Assembly: GCA_016808115.1 (NCBI GenBank)
Contig: JAEQBH010000193.1
Location: forward strand, 1 to 64,000
Source: Tetrastigma voinierianum
Lineage: Eukaryota > Streptophyta > Magnoliopsida > Vitales > Vitaceae
Reading direction: 5' to 3'
DNA length: 64,000 bases
Numbering within the stretch: the first letter of the stretch is position 1; every line of letters begins with the position of its first letter. Below the pieces are notes generated by a model. The model was not told the DNA's origin, searched no databases, and saw only the letters and a list, made by a program, of their open reading frames with translations. Shown one piece after another: positions 23,440 through 35,830 of this stretch. The position numbers and the translations under genes are program-made.

Positions 23440-24345
23440 ACTTAAGCAATTTGAGGTGAACATTCCATTCTTAGACATGGTTTAACAAGTACCACCTTAT
23501 ACAAAGTTTCTTAAAGACGTACACCCAAAGGGGCTCTGAATGTGGACAAGAAGGCATTTTCATTAAGTAGGTAAGTATTAACATAGAGAACAAGATGCAA
23601 GTAAAGTACAAAGACCTTAAATGCCCTAGCATATTCATGCCTATTAGAAGTTTTTGCATTGAGCTAGCATTGCTAGATTTGGGAGCAAGTGTCAACCTCC
23701 TACCATATTCGATCTACAAACTACCATGGTTAGGAGAGCTCAAATCGATCCACATCACAATTTCTTTAACCAAAATATTAGCGAAGCTCCTAAGAGGGAT
23801 TGTTGATGACATTTTAGTGCAAGTCAACAATTTCTACTACCTCGTAGATTTTATTGTCTTAGACTCTGAACCGGTTACAAAGGAGTCGACCTTCTCCCTT
23901 TAGGTAGACCTTTCTTGTAGTTACTTAATGCTTTGCTTAGTTACTAGAATGGTCGCAAGCAGATTATGTTTGGGGACGAGACACTTGAGCTCACATATTT
24001 CACTCATGCAAGAAGTCAATGTCACTTGAAAATGAAGGGCTAGAGGAAGTGAGTAGAATTGAGACACTTGTGGGGGAGCATTGTGATATGGTTGTCCAAT
24101 CTGCACTTATGAACAATTTTGAGGATATATTCGATGATGAGGAGAGTGCATCTCACAATGAGGAGTCAATTGCACATACATCCTCTTAGAGTAGAAAAAT
24201 TTTCCACTTGAGACTAATGACACACCTACATAGAAGCCTAGCTATCCTTCTAAACCCGCTTGAAACCCATTGCCGAGTGAGCTAAAGTATGCATTCCTTG
24301 GAGATGATGAGACATTATCAGTTTTGATTTATTTCTCCCTATTGA
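23440..24345 (+). pseudogene. gypsy protease remnant and linker to RT
   Basis: The 23595-23903 frame includes the retropepsin active-site region LALLDLGASVNLLPYSIYK, with Asp-Leu-Gly in place of the usual Asp-Ser/Thr-Gly-Ala, then RGIVDDILVQVN and FIVLDSEP. The linker reads PLPSELKYAFLGDDETLS near 24255-24315, a phrase typical of plant gypsy polyproteins just before RT. Stops lie between the two. Confidence 0.8.
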
Positions 24346-25690
24346 AAACCACTAAAAAATGGCATTTTTACACATTTAATTCTTTCATGTTAAAACCCTT
24401 TTTGTACTAAGTTGTTGTACTTAAGCAATTATGTGCATTGTCAAGTCACTAACCTCGTGACTAATGTTTTTCTTGAGTTTTGGTGTGATTATAGGTCTTC
24501 TTAGGTACTTTTTCGACTCTTGGAAAGCATGAGGTCATAGGTAGAGTGAAAACATTTTGTCAATTTTCGCTTTGCCTCCTTAGGTGAGAGAATGTGCATT
24601 CTCACTTCATAAGGAGTGTTTTTAATTTGTTTTAGATTCTTAAGCTTTGTTTTTGGTACATAAATGACTTGGGATTATTGTAACTTACCTTCAAGGCCCC
24701 CAAGATTTAATAATTTCATCCCTTATTTATAAATAGTGGTCATCAAAATGAATTGCTACTACGGTTATCACTGCTCATCGAGGATTTGCATAATTATTCT
24801 TCATGCTCTTCAATCTTTCAATCAAAGTTTAGTTTTCTTGTAATGTTCGTATGTTTCTCATATAATGGATACATTCAACACCATTAATGACTGAGTGGAC
24901 CCTTTTAATCTCATAGTTTGGTGGATCCAAGCCTCCCACCATGATGATCAAAAAGGGTAAAATGCACTAAAACATAAAGGTGATGTTTTTTTTTCTATTC
25001 GAATGCCTTTAGGTCATATGCCAACAGTTTAGGGATACCAAGAGATTAGGGCTACATGAGTGGGATCCCTAAACTATCTTAGAAGGCGTTTTCACCTTAA
25101 GCAACTTAGTTTTTTTTATACTTAGCAAGTCCAATAGGTATATCAGATAATTGTTGAACTAATTCTTTATCTAACAAGCACGATCAATTGTTTCTTGCTA
25201 GGAGTCCGAAAGAGTTTCTAGGTGAGACCTCACCCTCACATGGTTAACAAATCTACCTGGCAACCCTAATTTTCACTTAATCAAAAAAATCAATTAAGAA
25301 GATCACCTTAGTGGGGTTTGGCAGGAGAGGATATAGGCCACCATCATTCACTCACTTGGGAAAACCCAAAATTACCCCTTAGATCATCATTAGGTGTTGG
25401 TCGTGAAACCAAGTCTTAAGGCCTTCTTAAATATCATATGCCTAAATTCTTCTAATCAACATACATTCTCAAAAATCTAGATTTTTGGCTAAAGCTTTCT
25501 TAGACTTAGGATAAAACAAAGCTCACCTAAAAGTCGACAGTTGTGTTAATACTCCATCTCGTTGACGGCTCAGAGCCACTAAGTACCTACTAATAGCTTA
25601 GCTTCAATTTTTTAGGTCAAGACACAGTATATAAATTTTGTGATCACTTTTCTAACTAATTAGGGATCGAGGTGAATTTATTTGAGCAAA
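24346..25690 (+). mobile_element. LTR-like insertion between protease and RT
   Basis: Gypsy coding homology stops after the linker and resumes near 25691 with GGEELDVLK. The DNA between aligns in part with the LTR-like fragment at 13805-14364. It also contains leader-like sequence with AGGGATACCAAGAGATTAGG. Exact borders and target duplications were not resolved. Confidence 0.5.
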
Positions 25691-26420
25691 GCAGGAGGAG
25701 AAGAGCTAGATGTTTTGAAATGACACAGAGAGGCTATTAGACATATTTTATCTAAAGGGATAAGCTCCTTGGTTCGCAGAATCTACTCACATTTACATGG
25801 AGGACGAGGTAAAGCCACTGACTACTAAAGAGGCCATTTAACTGCATACAAGAGTAGTTTGGTTTCGAGGTAAAGCAAAGCCAGGCTGGTATCATATATC
25901 CGATATTACTTAGGTGAAACCTACCTTAGGTCATTGTGATTCAGAATAAGAAAGGTGAAGATGTTCCTACCAAACAATGTTGTGAATGGAAAGGACCACT
26001 TTACTTTGCCTTTTATTGATCAGGTACTAGAGAGGATATCCAAACACCCCTATTACTCTCCTTCTTGGATGAATTCCGACTACTTCTAGATTGAAATTGC
26101 ACTTAAGGACCAAGAGAAGACCACCTTTACATGCCAATCGGTACCTTTCCCAAAAGACGAATGTTTTAAATTATGTAATGCACCAACCACTTTTCAAAAG
26201 ATACCTTAGTATATATTCAATAACATGTCCGAAGAGCACACTATGGAGGTCTTGATGGATGACTTGATAGTATATAGAGATGATTTTGATAATTGCTTTA
26301 GAAGTAAATCAAAGGCCATTTTGAAAAAATGCATTAAGAAGATTTTGGTTTTGAATTACAGGCGTCACTTCATGGTGTCATAAGGTATAGTGTTGGGACA
26401 TGTCATATGCGAGAGGGGTA
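25691..26420 (+). pseudogene. gypsy reverse transcriptase remnant
   Basis: Readable blocks are DHFTLPFIDQVLERISKHPY, IEIALKDQEKTTFTC, KLCNAPTTFQK and VLMDDLIVY, where MDD corresponds to the catalytic Y/F-x-D-D box. Several frame changes and stops separate them. Order and spacing are as in gypsy RTs. Confidence 0.8.
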
Positions 26421-26559
26421 TTGAGGTCGACAAAACCGAGGTGGAGCTCATTCATGCTTCCACCTTCCAAATTATTGTTAAAGAGGTGAGACAAATTTCC
26501 TGACATGTTAGGGTTTAATATAAGATTTATTAAAGACTTCTAAATTGTTCGACCTTTGC

Positions 26560-26965
26560 GTGAGTTACCCATAAAAAGGAGACTAATTTGTATGATGGAA
26601 GTGCTGTGGAACTTTTTGGAGGAGCTCAAAACCATGTTGACATCTGCAACCATAGTGTGAGCTCCTAATTGGCATTTACCCTTTGAGTTGATGTGTGATG
26701 CGAGGGGACCGGTCATGAGTTGCTTCAGCTCTAGAGAAGAAGGTAAGCCTTATGTGGCATACTATGTGAGTAAGACTCTATTATTGCACACAGAGGAACT
26801 AAAACCCAATGAAAATGAGCTACTAGCCGTGGTTTTTTGCATTAGATAAGTTCAAAGCTTACTTGGTAGGTCTCCTATTACCGTTTACAAACCATTCGAC
26901 TTTTGAAATATGTCCATAAGGAAAAAGGATGCCAAGACAAGGTTGATTAGATGGATTTCCTCCTA
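26560..26965 (+). pseudogene. gypsy RNase H remnant, 5' part
   Basis: Blocks WNFLEELKTMLTSA, APNWHLPFELMCDARGP, KPYVAYYVSKTLLLHTEE and NENELLAVVF match gypsy RNase H. The frame ends at KKDAKTRLIRWISS, which is cut by the hAT element. The remaining piece (QEFDFQIKNKK, VENVVVDHYRD) resumes near 30784. Confidence 0.8.
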
Positions 26966-27729
26966 GATATAATTATGAAAGGTGTGCCTATGCGCTTAAA
27001 GCTCAAGAATTAATTCCGTCGAAAAGCCTAGCCTCAGGGGAGGTGCGAGAGGCGCCACAAAGTTCCCTCCCTAAGGTGTCGTGACAGCCGATAGGTACGC
27101 CCTTCTTCTCCTTTCTATTTTTTTTCTTTTTTGGGCCATCAAATATGGCAACATCAACCCTATTGAGATGGAGATGCCAAGGCAAAAGAGGGAGCCTAGG
27201 GCTCTTGTAGAAGACCCTGGCCCAAAATGACATCATTTGGGATGGGTCTTTTATTTTTTTTAAAAACAGAAAACCCTAAAACAATGTCGTTTTGAGGTTT
27301 CTTTTTTTTTTTTTTTTTAATAAAAAAAGGGTTTCCTCCAAAACAACGCCGCTGGGGCTTCCAAAGAACCAAAATGACTGCTTTGTGTGTATGACCCTAA
27401 ACCTTATAAAAACCTTCTCTCTCTCTCTCTCAATATTTCATCCTAAACCCCCTCAAATAGCACTTAGGAAGCTGGATTGAAGGGGAAAGAAGAATAAGAT
27501 ATTGGAAAGAGGGGTTTTTTTTTTTTCCATATTTCCTATTTTTGTTATGAAAAAATTCTAAGAAAATTATGAAAAAAAAATTTCTAAAAACATTATGTAA
27601 AAAATAGGAAAAAAATTTGAAAAATAATATACAAAATAGGAAAATTTCTGATAAATAATGGAAAAAATAAAAATAAAAATATGAAAAATTATGAAACAAT
27701 TAGAAAATTTGAAACATTTTTAGTCAAGC

Positions 27730-27747
27730 CGCAAACATTGACCGTGT

Positions 27748-27793
<46 letters not shown>
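27730..27793. repeat. (TA)n microsatellite in hAT element
   Basis: A TA dinucleotide run of about 40 bp (27753-27793) lies in the transposon's 5' non-coding part. Confidence 0.85.
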
Positions 27794-27797
<4 letters not shown>

Positions 27798-27887
27798 TTT
27801 TTCTCTCAATGTAATTCATTTTATTGTTGATCTATTTAAAGATACAATAAAGATGGACAAAATAGGACTAAGTTGAAGTAAAGTCCT

Positions 27888-30100
27888 ATGGGAGGAAAAG
27901 ATCCTCGATGGAAATATGCTCACTTATTAAAATGGAGAAAGCCACAAGCACGCTTTATTTGTATTTTTTGTGATAAAGTAACAAATGAGTCATTTATAGA
28001 CAAATCAATAATTTTGTTGGAGGTTTTAGAAATTCAAAAGTGTAGAAGATGTCCTAAACAAGTTAGGAAATAATTGAAGAGTATAGCCAAAAACACTCAA
28101 AAAATCTAAATGAGTTTTGATATTATAATGTGAATGAGGATTTGTTTGGGTTCCGTGGGATGAAGATGACAAGGACTTATACATGAAAACTGGGACATGA
28201 TCTTCAAGGGTAGTTGCACCGTAGGGAAAGTGGTGATAGTATAGTGGCTAAAAGGCAAAGGTAAAAGGTCCTATGGATTATTTCATCCTAATCCAAATGA
28301 TTGTTAAAAATAGAAAAAAGACTAAAACTATTATCAATAATACCACAGAGGCTATGAGAGAGATGATATACTATTTTGAGATGGATGAATGATGCTTAAT
28401 TCCATTTAACGTTGAACTATGTTAGTTTCTAAATCAATGCTTCGAGGTAATTTATAATACGGTGGCTACAAGGGACTAAGTTTTCAGGAGATAAGGGTTA
28501 CTAACTTCAAGAAAGAATTGACTCTTACAAAGGATTCGATAAAGGATCATTTCACATAATGGAAGCAAAATGGATGTTTAATTATGTCAAATGGACGGAC
28601 TAATAGGAAGGAAAGAACATTGGTGAATTTTTCAAGAGGGATCATGTTCATGAAATCTATTGATGCTTCTATGGTCAAGACATGAAACAAATTGTTTGAA
28701 TTACTTGATAGTTGGGTGGAGAAAGTTGGTGAAGACTATGTTATTCAAGTGATAATAGATAATGCTTTAAATTATGTGGCAGTAAAATTTATAATTTAAT
28801 TTGAAAATTTCAATTATTTAGGTATGTAAGTGATTACTTCATTTAACCTATTTATTATGTGTTTAACTTATGTAGAGAGGTTATTGGAAAAGAGAAGGCC
28901 ACATTTGTAACCATGTGTTGCATATTTTCTTGACTTGATGCTAGAAGATATTAGAAAACTACCACACATCAAGAAGACAATAACGAGGACCATATCCATA
29001 AGTGGCTACATCTATAATAGATCGGGGTTGCTCAACATGACGAGGTGATTTATTGAGCAAAGGGAGTTGTTGAGGCTTGCTAAGACTTAGTTTGCAACGA
29101 CCTTTGTCACATTATCCTATTTCAATGAACAAAAAAACAACTCGAGGAAGATTTTTAGTAGTTCAGATTTGATAGAAAGTACATGGGCAAAAAAGCAAAA
29201 GGGAAAAAATGTAGCCAATATAATTTTCATGTCTTATTTTTGGAACAATATACTATTTTGTTTGAAGGTGTCAGGCTCTCTTATATGTGTGCTTCGATTG
29301 GTAAATAGTGAAAAGAGGCCTTTATGAGCTAAAGACGATATCGCCACAAAAATGAATGTAATAATTATTTCAAAATTCTTTAATGAAGTGAAGAGAATTG
29401 TAGGGAAATTATAAAATCATTGATAGGAGGTGGGATGTTCAACTCTCACGGATTTGCATTTAGTCGATATTTTCTAAAACCCACGATTCCCATTATGATA
29501 TAAAAGGATTAGGAGGAACCTAGATTCAAAATCTTAAAGATATATATAATGCAGGTCGAGATTGTGAAAGACGAGATGAATAAGATGGTCAATTAATCTC
29601 ATAATTGACTTGTACATGCATGTTAGAGACCTTTATGATAGTTCATATTAGAACAAGGAAGACTAAACCCTCCATGTTAGTTAGTTCAGTTTTTGTTAAT
29701 TAGTGCAATGGAATAATTATTATACATTTTTGTTTAAAATAGGTGGAAACTAACTAATAATTTATTTATATTAGTTGTGAAGTTAATTAAGCAGGTAATG
29801 CTTTGACCTGTACTAGAAGTTTCAGATTAAGTATTTCAATCAACAGTGGAATATCTTTGAGAATATATCACTTCAGAACAATTACATGCACTGAATTCTC
29901 TCAGGCTTACAAACATTCTTTAACGAACTTAGATTCTTCGGCTAAAACATTGAGATATAATCATGAAAACTATTTGTTTTTTCGCATTCATAGCAAAAGT
30001 GAGGAGAAATAGGTTGGACCATCACTGCTTTGAATGATTTGTACATTAAGTACAATCGAATTTGATGAAAAGATACAACGAAAATATACCATTGGATCCT
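27888..30100 (+). pseudogene. hAT transposase remnant (BED finger, DUF659)
   Basis: The 27888-28073 frame resembles a BED-type zinc finger: GGKDPRWKYAHLLKW, then CIFCDKVTNES, then KCRRCPKQVR. The Cys pair is kept, but the expected His region is altered. DUF659-like text follows near 28575-28790 (QMDGLIGRKERTLVNF, MFMKSIDAS, LFELLDSWVEKVGEDYVIQV). The hAT middle region is near 28870-29170 (KRRPHL, CLDLMLEDI-like and IKKTITRTISISGYIYNRSG). Many frameshifts and stops are present. No intact dimerisation domain was seen. Confidence 0.75.
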
Positions 30101-30774
30101 ACTCGGAAGATATAGGATGATAACAACGTAATGGTTGATGAGAAGAATAAAAGATGAAGGTGTTTTAGAAGATGATTTGATGTTTGAGGGTGGATGATTT
30201 CTACATGGTGATGTTGCAAGAGCTAGTGAGTCAGGAGCTTAGGGTTTACACAAAACTCCAAAGTAAACACTAAACACTGAAATCAAGACCATCTAAATTA
30301 AACATACTCTTACTCTTGCTTTGATTGGATGAAGATGAAGAGATGGTCTATTTATGGGGGAGAGGAAGATGAAGAGGGAGGCAAGACGAAGATGTGGGAA
30401 GAATGATAATCGATGATGATTTTCTTGGATTTAGATTTAGATATTGATCAATGAGTGTTTTTATTTTTTTTGAACTTTAATTTTTGTGATGATGGGAAGT
30501 ACTAATAATGTTTGTTATTTTGTTTTGGAACTTAGAATGTTTGGTAATGATGGAACACTAGTGATGCTTTGATTTCTATATTTGATTTCCTATACCTTTT
30601 TATTCTATTTTTTTATTAGATAAAACTATAGACAATATTTTGTGAGATATAATTTTTTATTCATATTAGGTAGGTGCGCCTCACTTTACAAAGCTTCACG
30701 CCTCAAGTCAAGGCCAGGCCTTAAGGCCCCAAGAGGCTTTTGCGCCTCAATGCACCTTGCTTCTCAAATAACTA

Positions 30775-31600
30775 GTCTTTTACAAGAATTTGATTTTCAG
30801 ATTAAAAACAAGAAATGAGTTGAGAATGTTGTGGTCGATCACTATCGAGATTAGCTTTCTTTGGACTATATTCCCTTAAGTCTCTCATAATGAAGATCCG
30901 AGATGAGTCCTTGATCGAGGGATAACAATCTTTGGTATGCATACATTGTCAATTACTTGACTAACAAAAACCTACATCTATATTGGACAAAGCAAGATGA
31001 GAAATACTTTATGTTAAAGATCCACACTTATTATTGGGAAGACCCCTCATTATATAAATATTGGGCCAACCAGGTCATGAGAAGATGTGTCCCCGAGGAA
31101 GAGCAATATAGCATATTGAGACATTGCCATGAGATGGTATGTGGAGGAAAATTTTCTACCTAAAAGGCAGCCCTCAAGGTATTGCATTGCAGTTTCTATG
31201 GGCCCACTTTGTTTAAAGATGCTAACACCTTATGTAAGAGCTAGGATAGATACCAAGGACTTGGAAAACTTACTAAGAGGAACATGATGTCACTTAACTT
31301 GGTCTTAGTTGTGAAAGTATTTGACATATGGGAGATTGATTTCATAGGACCATTCCTATCCACCTATGGCTATGTTTACATTCTTTTTTGGTGTGGATTA
31401 TGCCTCCAAATGGGTAGAGGTTGTTGCTTGCAAGGGGTAAATGATCACAAGGTGGTAATCGAGTCTCGAAAAAGAAGAGCTTTTCAGATTTGGAGTACCC
31501 AAGGCTGGAGTAGTTACTTATGGAGGATCCTATTTTGGAAGCCAAGCCTTTGAAAATCCTCATAAGGTATGGTGTGCAAAAGACAAGGTAGCAACCCCTA
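30775..31600 (+). pseudogene. gypsy RNase H tail and integrase, 5' part
   Basis: After the RNase H tail, the integrase zinc-binding part reads RRCVPEEEQYSILRHCHEMV then CGGKF (31077-31155). Next come KAALKVLHC, LGKLTKRNMMSLN and the catalytic core start VFDIWEIDFIGPF. A frameshift follows near 31380-31400. The core ends at KVATPY, where the 3.6-kb LTR-like insertion begins. Confidence 0.8.
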
Positions 31601-34600
31601 TGTGACACCTATCCCGAGGGTCCCGTTGATAAACCCACCCGCGAAAACCGGTGGGTGCCTGCAACCCGATGCCACACCATCAAGCGTCCCACGATCAGAT
31701 CCACTTGGTTGAAAATCGATAGAGTCTCCGTATGGAAGCTCTATCCAAATACAACCCAGATAACAATACATCATGACCCATCCTACCAATATACCACACC
31801 GAGTCATTCATGAATCATAAAGACCACTAATCCCATTCAACTATACTCGAATACTATAAGCATGCACCATGTATCATATGTTTACAAGAGTTCAATTATA
31901 CACTTCTATACAAAAATGATATATTAAAACTGATTGCTCTAATATTCATATAAAAATATGGTCCAAAGCTACATCCCGCTCTTTCATATAAAGTAAATTC
32001 GAATGCTACAATCCACTGCATTCCGACCTGACTAAAGGGTCTCACTACTCGGGTGAGCAAAGCCCAGATTGATAATCTCCTACAAGGGTTACTCCCCACC
32101 TAAGTCATACAATGATCAAACCAACCCATACACATCCAAATGAAAATGGCGCATGAAATGTCATACTGTCATGCGTATGGAATGCCTCATGCCCATATCC
32201 CGAGTCACTCACCGACTCCTCACACATGCCTATGTCATGTGACAACCGGGCCACTAGTAGTAACAATAACACACTATATCGAGCCTTTACCGCTCACTAC
32301 ATTTCCAATGCAAGTGCCAATGGGCAACTAATCCCGAAATAATCCCAACCTTATCACACATTAAACCCAAAGCCCAGGATAACCGTGGGTGTCTTATTTC
32401 GGGGCAACCTGATCTGCTCGAATCACACCGCGGGATCTCTTATGAGCACCTAATGTTCCGCAGATTTTTCACCCGAGGATTAACGCACCCCCTTCGCTCC
32501 ACCTAACCCACATTAATTATATTTTCACTCTTATGCTTGGAGTCATGTAGTCATTTATTTGACGCTAAGTCCAAAGTACGAGCTCACTACCTGTATTCAC
32601 AACACTGGCGATTGGTTTGACATACCCCTCAAGACATACACCCACATACTGATGTCCCCAGGCATATGCAATGCTAAAACACCAATTTCCTCATGTTACA
32701 TGTATGATACACTACATGAACCATTCTACGCTTGTACTTTCATAAATAATTAATATGTAAAACATATGGAAATATATAAGTTCCATATATCATGCCAATA
32801 TATAGATATTGTATCAAGCATATTATAATCCATCAATCATGACTAACAAATACGTCATACGTGTTCTCTTTTAGGCTAACTCATATACTTTGATGAGTGC
32901 CTAAAGACTTATGCCATACCCAAGGCACTATGGTTTTAGCTTTATTTTACGCTAAATACACATTTTATACCGACATCTCGATTCTGCATCAGGTGTGAAT
33001 AAAGTGTGTGGAACTGCGCTTTGGGACCATTTTGGAGCGTAGAAAGAAGAGCAGAAGTTGCGTGAACGTCGCGACGTCGGGTCAACAAGAAAAGGAAGTC
33101 AACAAGTGGCCGACGTCGCGACGCCAACGCTGGGCGACGCCTCAACGCCAGCGACGCTTCAACGCCGCTGACGCCAACGCCGCGACGTCGGCTTAATTCG
33201 TCCCAACATCATTGAAAAGCAAAGGACCAAATGAGAGGGACGGAAACGAACGACACCAGGGCACGTAAAGCATAAAGCAAGAATGACCAAATCAAATAAG
33301 AAGAGACCTTTTGTATTTTCTTTGTTTCAAAAACTACTAATGGTTTATGATTGATTAATGTATTTAATCGAAATCCAATATGTTCTAGATTCACATCTAG
33401 GGGCTTTGTTGAACCTTTTGTCACGACTGAATGGATTAAGATTTTGATTTTATATTATTCCGCTTATTTATGACTTGTTAGGCATCTTCAAGTATATACC
33501 CGTGATTTCTATACGTGTGGTGTCTGGCCAACATTGGCATGATTTCGCCTGCATCCGAGGATCGGTAATGGTGATGCCCAGGATCTCGACAGCTAATTCC
33601 TCGGTCGACCTGCAAATAGAGATATCCCGAATTCGAGGTGGCGTATTACGTTGTAAACATTTGCCGCTTCGTGAGATTAGGTAGAGATACACTCAACCTC
33701 GCTTAGCGAGATAGGCGAATACACCTCGAGAGAGGGTATCTCAGGCAAGACTCACCTCGCCATCACAGCCACTTAATAATCAATACAGAATTCTCTAGGT
33801 AGTAATTCATCAAAGTGGTGGAGACAGAGCCTCAGCCTCCACAACACAAAGAATTTACTACATACCTGCTTAGTTTAATCTCACACCTAGTTAATTCAGT
33901 CATTCAAGGTTTAAGTCCAGATAATGTTATAGGGCCACTTCAATACTTTAACGACTTCTCCTCAAGTGATTTATATCCATTCCTGGTGACACTTATATTA
34001 TTTGATACGACGTGGTGTACCAGACACATAGGCGTATATTTACACATCACGCTTCTGGCTCATCACTCCCACCCAATACAATAGTCTACAACATGCCATG
34101 CAATGGTCATGTCAAAACCCGGCTATTCACATCGACACAACCAAGCAACCTGCATACTTGGTGTAAAACAAAGATTTCAGCAAAGTTATGATCACCCACT
34201 GTTCTCCAAAGGAAATGGTTGAATCTGACCCAATGAGCTTCCAGAGTCTAAGAACACCAACGGAGTTCAAAGAAGTTATGGTCGCTTCGTCGGCGCCAAC
34301 AATCAAAATGACAATCAGGTCCCACCCGAATTTCGTCAGACACCATACGTATCGTCCACTTTGAATGAATTTCTAAGTCCAAAGGGGTCACTTGGATATA
34401 CCTATTTCAAGAAGATATGTTTTCTATGTTTAGTTTACTCAGAATTTGAATCACTCAATTTATTTGAGTCATGGCCAAGCATTAAGCAAACACGCTACTA
34501 GTCAAGGAAAACTAGACAACACCTCACTGACACACACACATATGCCCTTAGACATAAATTAAATCAGTGAGTGAGAAACCCCACTTCAACGTGATTTCCA

Positions 34601-35209
34601 ATGACATCGTTTTTTCTGCCAGAAACCCAACCTTAGACCTCGTGAATCTTATGATTTCAAGACCTAATGCGGTAACTCTCGTCAACAGAAATACTTTAAC
34701 CCTACTGCTGAGTTCCGACCACAAAACCCTCGTAAAATCGTCGGAGAAGCTTACTTTTTTCCCCCTCCTCTCTCTCTCTCTAACGTTTTGTTCTAGACCA
34801 AATTGTAAATGTTCTTCATTTTGGGGATATTTTCTGATATTTATACACGACACGCAGCCGCATCGGGCCATGTGTCACGCTTTCCCAAATTCTAGCTCCA
34901 AAACAATTTATTGCCTCATGAATTTCTATCTATAAAGAAATGACATTCTTTAAATATTTGATTTTAATGGATTTTCTAAAAATCCCGCTGGGGTCCACTA
35001 ACGCCCGTCGCCTCGAAATTAAGGAAAATCCGACTTATCTTCTAATTCAACGAAATTCGCTCTGGTGTGACTAGATTTACAACTACTAACGACGTGCCCA
35101 TTTTGTCATCCGGCATCTAAAATTACGATTTGCCCACCCATTTCATTGCAATTTACCATTGCTCCTTCCCTAACTAAATTTAAATTTTTAGCTTTTCCCG
35201 AATCTTACA
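31601..35209 (+). mobile_element. 3.6-kb LTR-like insertion (solo LTR or LARD-like) in integrase
   Basis: The inserted DNA starts TGTGACACC and ends CTTACA, the TG...CA form of an LTR. Flanks are CCCTA (31596-31600) and CCTTA (35210-35214), a 5-bp target duplication with one change. Removing the insert and one flank restores the integrase text ATPYHPQT. It shares blocks with 22161-23400, including AAAACTGATTGCTCTAATAT and the CTCCTACAAGGG region. No gag/pol text was seen inside, so it is a very long solo LTR or a non-coding LARD-type element. Confidence 0.7.
33055..33195. repeat. GACGCC/CGTCGCGACG-rich cluster
   Basis: A short GC-rich cluster inside the LTR-like element repeats ACGTCGCGACG and variants of CAACGCC(AGCGACG). 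It includes the palindrome CGTCGCGACG twice, at about 33067 and 33112. Confidence 0.65.
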
Positions 35210-35830
35210 CCTTACCACCCTCAAACTGTTAGTGGTCAAGTAGAGTTATTAATAGGAAGATCAAACATTTGATGAAAGTGGTGAGGCCAAATAGGAAAGA
35301 TTGGTCCATACACCTCCATGATGTGCGCTTTGGGCATACTCTCAAACTACAAGACCATTTTAGGATGTCTCCTTATAAAGTGTTCTATTAAAAGCCTGCC
35401 ACCTTCCAATTGGAGGCTGAATACAAAGTTTGGTGGATTGTAAGAAGTTGATAAATTCAGATCTACACGCAGTTGTTAAAAGGATGGTTGGATTTGAGGA
35501 ACTGGAGAAGATCTGCAATTATGCATACATTAATTCCCCTCCATAGCTGAAGCAAAGGATAAAGTACTGATCAATTCATCTTACAAGGGGAACTCCACAT
35601 TGGGCAAAATGTTCTCCTATATGATCTGCCACACATGGAAGCTCAAGTCTAGGTGGAAAGGCCTTACCCAGTGTAGTTGATCAATCTCTCCGAATGGAGC
35701 TTGCTATATCACCAATCCAAAGTGGGAAAGTATTAAGGTAAATGGGGCAACCCTCTGTCATACCGCAGAGCCCTTCACCCAAGAGAGGAAGGAGACAACC
35801 CTCCTCGAGCCATCTACCACTTAAGAGACA
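35210..35830 (+). pseudogene. gypsy integrase, 3' part
   Basis: After the insertion the text goes on as YHPQTVSGQVELLIGRSN, MKVVRPNRKDWSIHLHD, MSPYKVFY and KPATFQLEAEYKVWW, then SIAEAKDKVL and KLKSRWKGL, the integrase C-terminal and trailing region. Frameshifts and stops break it. Homology fades by about 35800 and no 3' LTR is recognised. Confidence 0.75.

Larger units (their letters stand above)
26978..30759 (+). mobile_element. hAT-family DNA transposon inserted in RNase H
   Basis: Gypsy RNase H homology breaks after 26965 and resumes near 30784, so about 3.8 kb was inserted. The left end AAAGGTGTGCCTATGCGC and the right end, complement CAAGGTGCATTGAGGCGC, are diverged inverted repeats. 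Between them lies a decayed hAT transposase. The expected 8-bp target duplication is not visible, which fits an old copy. Border positions are good to about 10 bp. Confidence 0.65.
21290..35830 (+). mobile_element. Decayed Ty3/gypsy retrotransposon (Athila-like), split by four insertions
   Basis: Remnants appear in the order gag, protease, RT, RNase H, integrase on the plus strand, as in Ty3/gypsy. The pieces are 21290-22160, 23440-24345, 25691-26965, 30775-31600 and 35210-35830. Joined in order, they give continuous homology to one polyprotein. Stops and frameshifts occur in every domain, so the element is dead. The insertions between the pieces are annotated separately. No flanking LTR pair was found. 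The Athila-like label rests on the protease-RT linker and integrase wording and is from memory. Confidence 0.8.

Noticed and set aside
33475..34084. Open frames of 70-90 codons inside the LTR-like element
   Set aside because: They lie in non-coding LTR sequence, overlap equally long antisense frames and have no domain text.
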